64,000 nt of DNA. It comes from Exophiala sp. HKRS030 (lineage: Eukaryota; Ascomycota; Eurotiomycetes; Chaetothyriales; Herpotrichiellaceae). The notes under the pieces are model-generated. The model ran no database searches, was not told where the DNA came from, and saw only the letters and a list, made by a program, of their open reading frames with translations. The stretch is from contig JAHWDD010000004.1 of NCBI GenBank assembly GCA_023897205.1, positions 6,014,001 through 6,078,000 on the forward strand. The letters run 5' to 3'. Shown here piece after piece: positions 24,495 to 35,412 of this stretch. The position numbers were made by a program, and so were the translations under genes. Position 1 is the stretch's first letter, and every line of letters begins with the position of its first letter.

Positions 24495-25104
24495 ATGTCC
24501 TTCCTCAAGACCTTCACTCTTTTCCTCCTGGCCATTGCAACTCGGGTGGCCCTTGTCCGCGCAGATTTGGCAGTACCAGACGACGGTCCCGAGGCCGATG
24601 CCGCCGTTCTTGTCGCACGTGGCGGTGCGAATCGCGCCCCATTCGGTTTTTTCCCAGAGATCAAGGTCCACACTAATTGTGGATGGAAGTTCACCACCAA
24701 GGTCAAGCCGCTAGATGCCGGGCTGAACAACCCAGTCATCGACCAGGGCTGTAGAGACCTTGCTACAAGATTGGGGAAAGATGGCATCGACGTAGATGTC
24801 GCCTATGTGTGCAACGACGTCACCTATCAACCCTTCGGAAGTCTTGACAACCAAATAGTCTTCGACCTTGGTGACAAAATAGTCGATGTGAATGTTAGCA
24901 AAAACGCAAAGACAAAGTTGAACGCCTCTTTGGGATTTAACGACAAAAAGTACGGTAGCTTCTATACCTGGCAAGTTGAAGTCCAGCTCAAGGGTCTTGG
25001 CACTGACGAAATCCTCTGGACCGGCTTCACCTGTGTAAGTGACGAGAAATTCCATATGGTGTCCTTCGGCTAACTCTGTGTCACAGAAACGTCTTCTGGG
25101 ATAA
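24495..25104 (+). CDS. Small secreted four-cysteine protein, unknown function
   Basis: Predicted secreted protein of 185 aa. Residues 1-23 form a classical signal peptide (Lys then FLLAIATRVALVRA). The mature part has four Cys, in HTNCGWK, DQGCRDL, YVCNDV and GFTC, enough for two disulfides, and looks like a beta-rich domain. The second exon is tiny. Exon 1 is 24495-25034. The 52-nt intron 25035-25086 (gtaagt, branch ctaac, cacag) leads to the final codons KRLLG. Without splicing the frame would end at 25073 with an unrelated tail. I do not recognise the family. It lacks the AltA1 and hydrophobin cysteine patterns. An effector-like or cell-wall role is speculation. Confidence 0.7.
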
Positions 25105-25601
25105 TGACCCAGTTGGGGTCGCGGTCGTGGTCAGCGAGGTGGACGGTGACCGTAATGTTGTGCGATCCGCAATTAGAGTTGGGAATCCGGTCACATATAT
25201 TGGTGAGCGGGTCGTTATGCGGTTCACTGCCTGCCTCGGCCAAACAGGTATTCACCTAGTGAAGTATTTGACCAGTTAACTTGGTGATGTCCTTGGTCTT
25301 TATCACAATCCAAGACAGGTTATAATGAACGGCTTCCTGCTGATTTCGAGAAAGTGTTCTTCCTGTGCGTGTGTTAACTTCGGTAAGCTGTGGTGCTGAT
25401 TGTCTTGGAGTACTCTGTCTCCATGAAGCATTCCAGTGTTTCGATTTGCCAGGTAAATATTCTCGGTTTTCCAACACAGAATTCGCGGATATCAACGACC
25501 GAAGTGTGACATGACTTATTTCCCAGATCTGCAAAGTGATGATGGAACCGCGTCTCGGAAGGATTGAAAAGGTCTTGGACAAAATCAAGAGCCCGGATTG
25601 A
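25105..25601. other. Convergent intergenic region; no gene seen
   Basis: 497 bases between the 3' ends of the secreted-protein gene and ISY1. The minus-strand open frame at 25256-25618 would overlap ISY1 and has no recognisable domain. Confidence 0.5.
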
Positions 25602-26354
25602 TCATCCAAGATTATCAAGCAATTGTCTCCGTCTCCTGTTTACCAACTCTTCCTGCACTTCCTCGAGGGTGGGTAGTCGCCAACCAACTCCGTCACCGGA
25701 ATCGCCAGGCAATGGTTCCCATTCATCATCTTCTTCATCTTGTGCCGCACGACTAATTCTCTCGACGGCTTCCTTCTCCTTCTTTCTCTCGTACTTCAAC
25801 AGTGTGCCATCCTCTTCATCCAATCCGAATCCGAAGTAATTGGCGTCCAGATGTTTTCTTGAAATGTCCTGTCCTGACCTGGGCTTATCCTCGTCTTCAT
25901 CGCCACGCACCCTCTTCTTAGCTGCACGTTCAAACATCTCCTTGACACCAGGTAACTCCTTGGCTCTCCCAAAGTATCTGTAGCCCTTACCGCCACCAGG
26001 GACCTCTCGTCCCTGATCGTCAAACACCGTCCCACCACTGCGCATGTAGTTCGGACCTCCTAATTCCCTGATCCGTCGTTCCCAGCCCCATTTCTCTTTC
26101 ATGAGTTTGTTGATCTCATCGTTTAAATCTCGAATCTGAAAATCCGAGAGACTGTCATCCTGGATTTTGGTCACTTTTCGACTGACTTCTTTGAGGATCT
26201 GACCACGCCATTTCTCGCACATTGGGATGGTGTTGATGGTGCTCGGGGCTTTTGGGCGACGCAGTCCAGCGGTAGGTAGGAGTCCTGATTCGGCGGCTTG
26301 GGCTGCTCGGAATCGAAAGAGCATCGACTGCGCTTTTTCCGAATTGCGCGCCAT
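25602..26354 (-). CDS. ISY1: Pre-mRNA-splicing factor Isy1
   Basis: Component of the NineTeen/Prp19-associated complex in the catalytic spliceosome, 250 aa, single exon. The N-terminus MARNSEKAQSML and the following WR...EVSRKVTKIQ and IRDLNDEINKL segments are the diagnostic Isy1 signature. ELGGPNY and GYRYFGRAKELPGV follow at about residues 97-135. The C-terminal half is charged and ends with a basic RRRRQ. Length is close to that of other fungal Isy1 proteins. It is transcribed divergently from the MFS gene at 27142. Confidence 0.95.
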   Translation of the reverse strand: MARNSEKAQSMLFRFRAAQAAESGLLPTAGLRRPKAPSTINTIPMCEKWRGQILKEVSRKVTKIQDDSLSDFQIRDLNDEINKLMKEKWGWERRIRELGGPNYMRSGGTVFDDQGREVPGGGKGYRYFGRAKELPGVKEMFERAAKKRVRGDEDEDKPRSGQDISRKHLDANYFGFGLDEEDGTLLKYERKKEKEAVERISRAAQDEEDDEWEPLPGDSGDGVGWRLPTLEEVQEELVNRRRRQLLDNLG

Positions 26355-27141
26355 GTTGGTGGTGGTCGGATTTTATGGCCCCGGATATATGATATGTGCA
26401 AGGAGGGACGGCACAGATCGCACTGACTTGGGGCTAGTGAGATGGTTATTGAAAGCCAGAAAATCACCGGTTGTCATAATCTTGAAAACCTGGGGCCGCT
26501 GGATGCTCTTTGTGCCAAGCCCGATTTATACGGTGGAGCATAGCGAGCGAAGCTACATGTAGCCTTGTTCAAGCTTTCCACTCTTCGAAGACAGAAGACA
26601 CCCTGATCTCTAGCCTGTACATAGTTCTTGTATTGGCTGAATGACCTGTAGGAAGTGGTCTTGAATGCCCATTCTGGTTCTCTACGGGCATTCATTCATC
26701 TTCAACGGGACATTTTTCCATCGGATACGCTAATACCCGGCTCCAATACGCACTTGTGTAGGATATTGCCATCAGCTCTGGATGAGCGCTTCTTTTTCAA
26801 CACTAGGGTATATTTCGAATTCTATGTTTTTCCTTCGCTACAAAAGATTGGCTATGGGAAGTTCGAATCCAATGCAGAGTTCAAAATCGGAGTAACACTG
26901 ATCAACCCAAGGGCGTAGACCCAATACCTACAGGGGCAACTTGATCACCTTTAGGCAAGGCTGTCAACCCCACAAGGTACCCACACACCGACAATCTTGA
27001 CTAATCATAAAATCACGACATTCATATATATAGAATTGATTCCTGAGAAAAGGAGCCATAATCTCCATGAAATTCCTGTCCATGTTCCCTTTCTATCTTT
27101 GAGGAGCTTCTTTCTTGATATACTCTCTGGAAGACGAAATC
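26355..27141. promoter_or_regulatory. Divergent intergenic region (ISY1 and MFS transporter)
   Basis: 787 bases holding both promoters. A TATA-like word (catatatatag, 27023-27033) lies about 110 bases before the transporter start codon. Nothing else is assignable and no gene is seen. Confidence 0.4.
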
Positions 27142-28737
27142 ATGGAAGCTATCGAGCTGCAACGGACGCACAGCAGACAAGTTGACTCACGACCCTCCTC
27201 AGTTGAAGAAAGCATTCTCCATACCGATACAAACCGTCCTGATTCTAGCCATGAATCACATCTACCGCCTGTCGATCAGGGGAAAGATGCTTGGATGTTC
27301 CTGGCATCGTGTTTCTGTCTTGAGGCTTTGATATGGGGTATGTGGCGATCCCATCTCTAGATTGGTAGGGAAAAAGATCAAAACAGATCGCTGATGCTAT
27401 CTTCTTGCAGGATTCGCATTCTCCTTTGGTGTCTTCCAGGACTACTACAGCACGCACGAGCCGTTTGCAGGAAACGGCAATGTCGCCATCATCGGCACTG
27501 CTGCCACGGTAAGCCCCGCCCTGGTTGCCTCTCCGGCATACGCACAATTCCGGATTTCCTGACAAGATGCTAATTTGGACTCGTCAGGGTATAATCTACA
27601 TCTCAGCCCCGATCACTTTTGCATTAATCTTATCATATCCACAACTCAAGCGTTGGGCGTGTCCTATCGGTCTGATCATCATGTGTCTGTCGATCAGTCT
27701 GAGTTCGTTCGCGCGAAACACTACCGACTTGATCTTGTCTCAAGGAATCGGGTATGCTGTCGGCGCAGGCCTGGCTTATGCTCCCACCATCGTCCTGATG
27801 GACGAGTGGTTCGTTCGTCGTAAGGGATTTGCTTACGGCGTCATGTGGGTGAGTAGCGGCATTTTAATCCCCCTGAAGAACGAACGTGGTTCTCGACCAC
27901 ACCTCCAACCCGATCCAGACCCTTTTCTAACGTCTCATGCATCTTCAGGCGGGTACCGGCGTCAGCGGTGTCGTCCTTCCCATCCTGATGCAGTGGCTAC
28001 TCAGCAGCTACGGCCACAAGACGGCCCTACGAACGTGGTCAATCATCGCCTTCATCGCCACCGCCCCGTTGCTGTACTTCATGAAACCACGACTTCCCAT
28101 CGCACAGACGACACGCGTACGAACATTCGACCTCAGCTTCCTCCTCACGCGCAGGTTCAACATCTATCAGGTCTGTAACATCATTCAGGCACTGGGCTTC
28201 TTCCTGCCACAGATTTACCTTCCAACATATGCGCGAAGCCTGGGTGCGTCGACCTTGACGTCGACGCTGACATTAGTACTCGTCAATATCGCATCGATGG
28301 TTGGCTGTGTGACTATGGGCACGCTGACGGACAAATACCATGCTACGACATGTATCACCATCTCGACAGTGGGAGCCGTGGTCTCGACGTTTCTGGTCTG
28401 GGGTCTCTCGGTGCAGCTGGGCCCATTATATCTATTCTGCATCTTATATGGGTTGTTCGCGGGCTCGTTCTCGTCGACGTGGCCGGGCGTGATCCGGGAG
28501 ACTCAGAAGGAGAAGACATCGGCGGATCTGGGTATGTTGTTTGGGTTTCTGGCGGCGGGTAGAGGGATTGGAAATGTGGTGAGTGGACCGTTGAGCGAGG
28601 CTTTGATGAGAAAGGGGGCTTGGAGTGGGGCAGACTTTGCCTACGGCACGGTTTATGGGCCTTTGATTGTGTTTACGGGCGTGACGGCCTTGGTGGGAGG
28701 CACTAGTTTGCTGGCTAGGCCTTTGAAGTTGATCTAA
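27142..28737 (+). CDS. MFS transporter, monocarboxylate-porter (MCT) type, three introns
   Basis: Plasma-membrane major facilitator of 447 aa. Exons are 27142-27337, 27411-27508, 27588-27848 and 27949-28737. All three introns (73, 79 and 100 nt) have GT...AG ends, and two have clear CTAA-type branch sites. Joining keeps one frame. The cytosolic N-terminus (about 50 aa) precedes 12 predicted helices. FSFGVFQDYY in helix 1, APTIVLMDEWFVRRKGFAYGV around helices 4-5, and LFCILYGLFAGSFSSTWPGV in helix 10 are typical of fungal monocarboxylate-permease-like proteins. The substrate cannot be read from sequence. No metabolic gene neighbours it. Confidence 0.88.
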
Positions 28738-29219
28738 CGGTTGTCAAGCGTGGAGCAGGAGCTTTTGTCATGGTTTCGAGCTTGCATCTCATGATTATCA
28801 TGGCAATGAAGCCACAATCTATGGTCGACGAGAAGTAAAATACAGAAGTGATGATAAGATAAAACCCAATAGATATAGATGTGGAAATCTATTGCTTGTC
28901 CCCCAATGTTGACGATGTCTTGTCTGCCCGGTTCTGTCGATCCTTGGTGTGCAGGGCTATCCATGGCCCAGGACATCCAATACTTTGGGGTCATTGACTT
29001 GAAACATGTCAGTCTTCCCCCGCTACCGATATGCGCCAGCCACAGCCACAACCTAAACGCCAAATCCAGGTCCAACAAACACCGAGTCTATAACCAACTA
29101 TGTCCCCAAGCACCAGTGCAATGCATACCAGACCGTAGAGCCCAAATCACTCTTCCATCTTAAGGTGCAATATTGAATGTAGAGAACGAGGCCAAGACAT
29201 CAACAGGTCGAGGATGTGC
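28738..29219. other. Convergent intergenic region; no gene seen
   Basis: 482 bases between the MFS transporter and the small Cys-rich gene, 3' end to 3' end. No supported feature. Confidence 0.5.
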
Positions 29220-29587
29220 TCATTTGTTCCTCTTCCGGCAGTAGGAGCAAACATGATGCCCACAACTTAGACACTGCTTAACAAGCGTGTGGTTGTTCGG
29301 ACCCTCACCACAGCCGCAACAATACCATTGCACTGCTCGGGTATGAGAGGAGGACTTAGTCGAGTCTGAATGGCGGCCATGATTTGACGATATTATGGGT
29401 GGGGTATGAACGTCAGAGTACTCAACGAGAGTATTGCAGCTCAACTCGGCATTGTCGCTGAGTCCGGAAGATATAGTATGAGAATCACGCATTTGCATCG
29501 GTGTAGGGTAAATGGGACTGTGAAAAGTATGAGCATTTAGATTTCAGAATGCAAGGGGATATATTACCACATATCGCCGAACGACAT
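29220..29587 (-). CDS. Small zinc-finger-like Cys-rich protein, one intron
   Basis: Proposed 105-aa protein. The C-terminal part carries a dense metal-binding pattern, WYCCGCGEG-x(n)-CLSCGHHVCSYC, at about residues 75-101. This resembles the short unnamed zinc fingers common in Pezizomycotina. The N-terminal 70 residues are polar and unstructured. I place the start at 29587. A 20-nt first exon (29568-29587, MSFGDM) joins at a 50-nt intron 29518-29567 (gtaata...cacag) to the long exon 29220-29517, and the join stays in frame. The alternative is an unspliced start at 29498, giving 92 aa. A nucleic-acid or protein-binding role is likely from the finger, but nothing more specific can be said. Confidence 0.55.
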
Positions 29588-31298
29588 GCTGATTTAGAGT
29601 TGAAGTATCGTTCCTAGATTCAAATTGAGCTTTGAAAAGACGCGGGGTGTACTGTCTGCTCCAGTCTGAATGATTATGTCGTTGTTAATGAGAGGCAGAC
29701 TCTTGGGAAAATGCAGACCTTTATAATTTACACGGGGAATTCTCAGCGTGTGAGATATTGGTCTCCGATGGCGTTGTGGGCATCTGAAACTGGAACGTCA
29801 CTGACGACAAAGCAGTCCTGGCGAGTGCTAGAGAGCATGCTGTCGCGGTTGCTGCGGTCCAGCCTCCAAATCACTGTAAAGCATCATTTCAATGCTGATG
29901 AGAGATTTTTGAGATTGGCTCGACGTGAGACCGATGTGGCGCAGGGCAGAGGGCAAAGGCATAAAGGCAAGAGAAGACTTAGTTTCAAGAAGGACCGTGG
30001 TGCCCAAACGTTGAAAACAGTGCACGGTGGAATGGTGAAAAAAGGCGTGAGAATCACAAACTTTAGCCAACCCGCCACGGATGTGATCATTTGGTGTCTT
30101 GTGGTATCGATAGTCCACTTTAGGGGTGGCAATGAATCCGAGTATCAGAAAGATGAGCGTTGTTCTGGAAAGTGTGGAGTAGGTTCCCTTTCTCCACTCC
30201 TCGCCTCGTCTTTCCAAAAGACCATGCATTCAGCCTTGCATGATCAAATTGGCACGGGATTGAGGGCGATGGAAAGGCCAATCAGGCTAATTGATTGTTG
30301 CGACACTGAGATTGACCCTGAAACCATCGGTAGGCAGCTTCTGCCGTGATCAAACGTGGCCGTTGATGCCTTGGGAGCCAGGCCAAAGTTCGTGAAACGG
30401 CAACCAGCTCACCTTCATCAATACTTGAGAGCAACGAATGGAAAGGTCAAGTCTTGCACAGCCATAGGCAATCAGTTCCGAGGGCTGTGCTACGGAAGTC
30501 ATCATATGGGTTGATTAGCCTTGCAAAGGTTGAGTTGGTGTTGTAGGAACTGGTGCTTCTTGACAAAAATTCCGAGGTCAGGTGGAGAAACAAGGCAGAA
30601 AATGGATGCCTTGCCGGATCATAAAGAGCAGCGTAGCCCGTATACATTGGGACATCACAGCCTCAATTGGTGCCACTAAGCACACTCAACCACGGGTTCT
30701 TACCGTCAATTCAGTGGCAGGTAGCTGCGGATTTGGAGGGTTGGGCGGCAGATCTTTGTTGTTGAGTTGAGGTGTGACGGATGCCTGGGTGAGATCTCAA
30801 TTGAGATGAACAGAGGACAGATTGCTGACTGAAGAGAGACGATCTTGACATCAAACCAAATTCTGGCGTCCTACGATGCCGACATTCCGAAACAAGCAAG
30901 CTTGAACTGACAATGTGCTGATCTGATTGATGACACAAAGAGGAAAATCAAGGCAAGCTCAGTCTGTCTAACGAGAAGAATATGGTCGCCTACGGTGAAG
31001 CCAGCCAAGATGCGTTTTGGTCGCAGAGTGTTGCACCGTAGTGATACGGGGGATTACAAGCTTCCCGTCCGACAAGGCTGGCTGCGGAGAATCCCTGTCC
31101 GCGGTTGACCAACGAGTTCGGCTTTTTAATTCTGAAAGCCAACGACCACTAAATTTTCTAAGACGGCTCTATCCTTTCTCAGTGTTCAATCGAAGTTCGA
31201 TTTGTGAGTGGTTATGATGAAGCTCATTCGCTCGCCCCAGCCAGGCAGCTCAGAAATCTAATCCTTCCTCGACAACTCGACTCCTAACCTCCTTCGCC
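29588..31298. other. 1.7-kb region with no supported gene
   Basis: Holds the upstream flank of the small zinc-finger gene and the promoter of the Tcd gene at 31299. One open frame, 29711-30349, is described separately. The rest has no usable frame or repeat. The last 60 bases before 31299 are CT-rich, as expected for a leader. Confidence 0.45.
29711..30349 (+). CDS. Doubtful 212-codon ORF
   Basis: ATG-initiated open frame of 212 codons with no recognised domain, signal peptide or repeat. Composition is basic in the middle (RGQRHKGKRRLSF) and the minus strand is also open for 133 codons across the same bases, which lowers its value. It could be a lineage-specific gene, a decayed exon, or chance. 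Confidence 0.15.
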   Translation: MQTFIIYTGNSQRVRYWSPMALWASETGTSLTTKQSWRVLESMLSRLLRSSLQITVKHHFNADERFLRLARRETDVAQGRGQRHKGKRRLSFKKDRGAQTLKTVHGGMVKKGVRITNFSQPATDVIIWCLVVSIVHFRGGNESEYQKDERCSGKCGVGSLSPLLASSFQKTMHSALHDQIGTGLRAMERPIRLIDCCDTEIDPETIGRQLLP

Positions 31299-32843
31299 AT
31301 GACCCATTGGTTCCAGCGCCAGATCTCCCCAACCGTGCAACTCGGTATAGCAGCAACTTGTGGAGCGGTTGCCGCTACCACTATTATCTTTACAGCTACC
31401 GCGATCAACCGACGGCGGGTTACCGAAGAACTCAAAGCATCGATTCCTAAACTCTCAAGCGACCACATCGCCGCACAACTGACCGAGTACGGCGGTGCTA
31501 GTCGGCCGAGCATATCAAGCAAGGATGATGAGCGGTCAGCCAAGATCGCAGCAAGAGCGAGAAAAGGCGAATATGATGAAGAATTAATATTGGAGCAGTT
31601 GGCTAGGAACAGGGTGTTCTTGAAAGACGAAGGATTGGAAAAGCTGAGGAATTCATTCGTGGTGGTTGTTGGTCTTGGTGGTGTGGGGAGTCACTGCGTT
31701 GCTGCACTGGCAAGGAGCGGAGTGACGAAGATCCGCATTGTGGATTTCGACCAGGTCACTTTGAGCAGTCTGAATCGACATGCGCTGGCTACTCTTGCGG
31801 ACGTCGGCACACCCAAGGTCCACTGTGTCAGGAAGAGGTTGGAACAAATAACGCCGTGGACGAGGATAGACTGTCGGAATGAGCTGATGAGCTCACAGTC
31901 GAATGAAGCTCTATTGGGACCATGGGACTACGAGCTCCGAGACGACTCCGACGCACACGACCCGGACTGGGTTGTGGATGCAATTGACAACATTGACTCC
32001 AAGGTCAGTCTATTGCAATATTGTGCCTTGCACGGAATCAAAGTCATAAGCTCGATGGGCGCTGGATGCAAAAGTGACCCAACCATGATCCAAGTTGGGG
32101 ATATCTCAACCAGCGTGGAAGATCCGCTTTCAAAGTCTACTCGGCGGAAACTGCGAGCCTTGGGTGTCAAGGACGGCATACCTGTTGTCTTTTCAACCGA
32201 GAAACCAGGAGAAGGCAAGGCCGAGCTCCTGCCCATCACCGACGAGGAGTTCAACAAGGGAAACGTCGACAAACTTGGTGTTCTCCCAGATTTCCGGGTA
32301 CGGATCCTACCTGTCCTTGGAACGATGCCTGCCATATTCGGCTACACCGTTGCAAATCACGTCATCTGCAGCATTGCCGGCTACCCTACAGACTACCGGA
32401 TAGGGGATAAAGGCCGTGAGAGGCTCTACGACAGTATGCTCTCCACGCTGCAAGGCGTAGAGGAACGCCTTGTCAGATCGTGGAATGGCCAAGATGCGAT
32501 TGGACTGAGAATCCCAGTCAGCAGAGAAGACGTTTCATATCTAGTGGAAGAAGTCTTCAGGGGCAAAAGTGTTATCAGTGGACTGGGAACACGGCTGGCA
32601 TTGATAAGATGGAGAAGACCAAGTGAAGGATTCCATATAGATGATGCTTACCTCAAGGAGGGACAAAAGACGATCAAGCTCGGCTTCACGGACCTTGTGT
32701 TGTTAACGAAAGAGGAGGCGGCTAAACATGAGAAGATGGTATTGAAAGATGGCCTGTCACCTGAAGAGATCTACGAGCCTGATGTGCTAGCTCGAGTGAA
32801 AAGGCGGCACGATGATGAGCGAGCATATGATAGATATAGATGA
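31299..32843 (+). CDS. tRNA threonylcarbamoyladenosine dehydratase (Tcd1/Tcd2-type, ThiF/E1-like)
   Basis: ATP-dependent enzyme that cyclises t6A37 of ANN-decoding tRNAs to ct6A, the eukaryotic counterpart of bacterial TcdA. It has 514 aa in one exon. A transmembrane helix at residues 15-37 agrees with the mitochondrial outer-membrane location known for yeast Tcd proteins. The E1-like Rossmann fold begins with VVVVGLGGVGSH (121-132), followed by RIVDFDQVTLSSLNRH, the DAIDNI segment and KVISSMGAGCKSDP. PTDYRIGDKGRERLYD and the C-terminal HIDDAYLKEGQ region lie downstream. No CxxC zinc pair is present, unlike ubiquitin E1-like MoeB proteins. It ends 23 bases from the stop codon of the convergent MFS gene. 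Confidence 0.92.
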   Translation: MTHWFQRQISPTVQLGIAATCGAVAATTIIFTATAINRRRVTEELKASIPKLSSDHIAAQLTEYGGASRPSISSKDDERSAKIAARARKGEYDEELILEQLARNRVFLKDEGLEKLRNSFVVVVGLGGVGSHCVAALARSGVTKIRIVDFDQVTLSSLNRHALATLADVGTPKVHCVRKRLEQITPWTRIDCRNELMSSQSNEALLGPWDYELRDDSDAHDPDWVVDAIDNIDSKVSLLQYCALHGIKVISSMGAGCKSDPTMIQVGDISTSVEDPLSKSTRRKLRALGVKDGIPVVFSTEKPGEGKAELLPITDEEFNKGNVDKLGVLPDFRVRILPVLGTMPAIFGYTVANHVICSIAGYPTDYRIGDKGRERLYDSMLSTLQGVEERLVRSWNGQDAIGLRIPVSREDVSYLVEEVFRGKSVISGLGTRLALIRWRRPSEGFHIDDAYLKEGQKTIKLGFTDLVLLTKEEAAKHEKMVLKDGLSPEEIYEPDVLARVKRRHDDERAYDRYR

Positions 32844-32866
32844 CTCACGGTCAATTTCGATTAACA

Positions 32867-34752
32867 TTATTTACGAATATCACTTCTATTCTGCTCTAGA
32901 TTCTTCCGATCCGCTTCCGATCCCCCAAGTTCGATGGGATGGTTCACAGAAGCAGTTTCTTCTTTCCCTTCCCGCAAAGTGCCACTTTCAGCACCACTCT
33001 CAAGAGTCTTCTTCTCCTCTTTCAATGTTCTCTTCTGCTCTTCCCTCTCGCGCCTCTCGCCTCTCCAGCCCATGCCCCAGAAGTACAGAACCCAGAGCAT
33101 AGGACTGGTGACGATCAGGAATAGTGCAATCAGGGTGAATGTCCAGCCTCTGCCCATACCGCCGATCATCGGGATCACCGCCGCTGTAAACCCTGCTCCA
33201 AGCAGACACCTCACGAGGTTGTTAGCCGCACTTGCGGTTGCTGGGCTTTGCGGGTAGAAATCGACGAGCAGGGTCGTAGTGACGTTGTACGTGACGCTGA
33301 TTGAGAAATTGACAATGAACAACATGACCAGCACCGCAGCTAAAGGTCCGTTGATGTGAATGAGCCAGCCAAATATGCATGTACAGATAGCCGTTGCATA
33401 GGCTGCCGGGATCGCCACTTGTAATCGAACTTTCTCGATTGGGAAGTTACTGAGATCTTGGTCGCGGCCTTTCCGGATCTTCACATTCAACTTTTTGCAC
33501 CAACGCGCAAAATTACCATCCAGTAATATTCCATTCAATAGAACTGCCAAAACGGCTCCAGATCCGCCTGGGATATAACAAAGGCCGATCTGCAGCTCGT
33601 TGAAGTTGTATATCTCTGCAAACTGTGAAGGTATGACTGCAGAGACGGCGTAGAAAGCTGCGAAGATAAATCCGTTGTAGAAAAGGAGGAGGGCATTTGC
33701 CTTGTCGAAAATGACATAGACCGACCTGAGAGGATTCGGAAAGCTGATCTTTTGTCTTGGTACAGTTGTGTCGTCGTCGGTTCCGATTCCCTGGTCATTC
33801 TTTGAAGCGGCCCGCTTTGAACTACGTGCGGCGAGGATATTCAGCAAAGACATATTCCAACCTTTCGGCGGTATAGATCCATTTCCGACTTGGCTCCGTG
33901 CGGTTTCGGGGAGGAAGATTCCGGAAATTACCAGGAAAGCCGTTCCTAGTCCAAACAAGAACCAAAAAATGGCCCTCCAACCAACGAAATCAGCTAGCAG
34001 ACCTCCTATAACAGGTCCAATGGCAGGTCCAAGAAGTGAGCCAGAATAGGCAAACCCCATATATTTGCCACGCTCAGCTGGAGTGGCAACATCTGCGACT
34101 ACTGCGCTACACATGGCTATCGTAGCACTGCTCCCTGTACTCTGGACACATCTCAAAACGAACAGCGCAGGATAGCTGTTCTGCAACGCCAGCCCAACGT
34201 TGGCCGCAATGTAGATAACGAAACATATTGCATAAGCAGGACGTCGACCAGCGACATCAGAAAAATCGCCAAAGAAACTAGGCGCAAGGCCTTGAAAAAT
34301 CTGTTGACAGAGTGGTTAGCACTATATCCCTACCGATGTTTTGAAGCAACAAGATCTACCATGTAAGAAGTCAATGTCAAATTGATCAGAGTGTTGGATA
34401 CTTGCAGATCAGCTGCTAGAGGATTCAAGGCGGGATAATAGATGGTGCCAGAAATTGGACTAAAGAAGCCAGCCCATGAGGCTATAAAAACGATGAGTCT
34501 CTTCTGATTTTTCGAGAAGGCTGAATAAAGAGGCCCAGCTGCAGAAGCAGATGTAGTCGTCCTCTCGAGCTGGATATTAGAGGGGCGATTCTCTTCGGAG
34601 GTCGCAACTCTCGAGAGGGCTCCATTCTCGTCGTGGTTGGATGATGAGACTGATTGTCGTATGGCTGCCTGGGGAAGAGATCTCTGCTCCTGCGTTGTCT
34701 CTACGGAATATGCTCCAGCATGTTGATCAGATTCGTTGGCAGTGCTCGACAT
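32867..34752 (-). CDS. MFS drug:H+ antiporter, DHA1 family, one intron
   Basis: Plasma-membrane multidrug or polyamine-type exporter of 608 aa. Exon 1 is 34360-34752 and exon 2 is 32867-34300. The 59-nt intron 34301-34359 (gtagat, branch gctaac, caacag) keeps the frame (SYM|IFQG). A polar cytosolic N-terminus of about 95 residues precedes helix 1 (FIASWAGFFSPISGTIYYPAL). FFGDFSDVAGRRPAY is the DHA1 motif A between helices 2 and 3. SLLGPAIGPVIGG in helix 5 is motif C, diagnostic of antiporters. A long central loop separates the halves. The C-terminal tail is highly charged (RREREEQKRTLKEEKK). It resembles Qdr/Aqr1/Dtr1 proteins. Substrate is unknown. Confidence 0.9.
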
Positions 34753-35412
34753 GAATTGTCAAAGTCAAGCAATAGAGAGAAGTGAGTAAATATAATCGTT
34801 TCTGTTGATCGTCAACACGATCTAGTCGTAAAGCATTGGGTGTCAAAGCAAACGACCAGCCCAATGCTGGCAACTCAGGATATATAGAGGGTTATAATAA
34901 TAGCACACGATCAAACCTGGATATGCAGAACCTGGTAGAGTTCAAAACATGAGCGGGCGTGCGCCCGAGTCCGCTCGCGGAGTGTGCATTGACCAGTGAG
35001 ACGAGTGTATTTGCTCATCATGGCAAACCCTCGTCCGCACGTCGGCATTAAGCGTCATCGATACCGGCGTCGTTGCAATTGCCCAAAGAGAGATTAATTT
35101 GTCATGACAGCCAGGACAAAGACATTTTAACCTTTTTTTGGCATAAATATCTGTCATTACAAAGAAGAATAAAGGCAAGCCCGTCTGCCGCTTTAGCCGG
35201 CGGGCGATGACCTCCTGCGCCCTCCCACCTTAATTCAACACAACGCGAATCTGATAACGTCGAATCCTTGTCATCGAGCCACAATTCACGACGCCAGTGT
35301 CACCATTGCTCCCTCTACCTACATCAAGGCAGACACTCACACTATAACTGGACCTTCAACCATGTCCACAACCGCGAAACCATGTGATCACGAACAACCA
35401 TTGATCTGATGA
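34753..35412. promoter_or_regulatory. Divergent intergenic region (DHA1 transporter and STN1) with uORFs
   Basis: 660 bases. For the transporter, a TATA-like word (tatatag, 34881-34887) lies about 130 bases upstream. For STN1, a 15-residue upstream ORF spans 35362-35409, and a second ATG (35409) overlaps its stop codon just before the proposed start at 35413. A short GC-rich hairpin (gggcg-tgc-gccc) lies near 34953-34965. Confidence 0.45.

Noticed and set aside
26864..26874. GTTCGAATCC word resembling a tRNA T-loop
   Set aside because: The flanking bases do not form a T-stem and no cloverleaf can be built around it.
31299..34752. Idea of a functional cluster (tRNA dehydratase plus transporter)
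   Set aside because: The two products have unrelated roles. The close tail-to-tail spacing is enough to explain adjacency.
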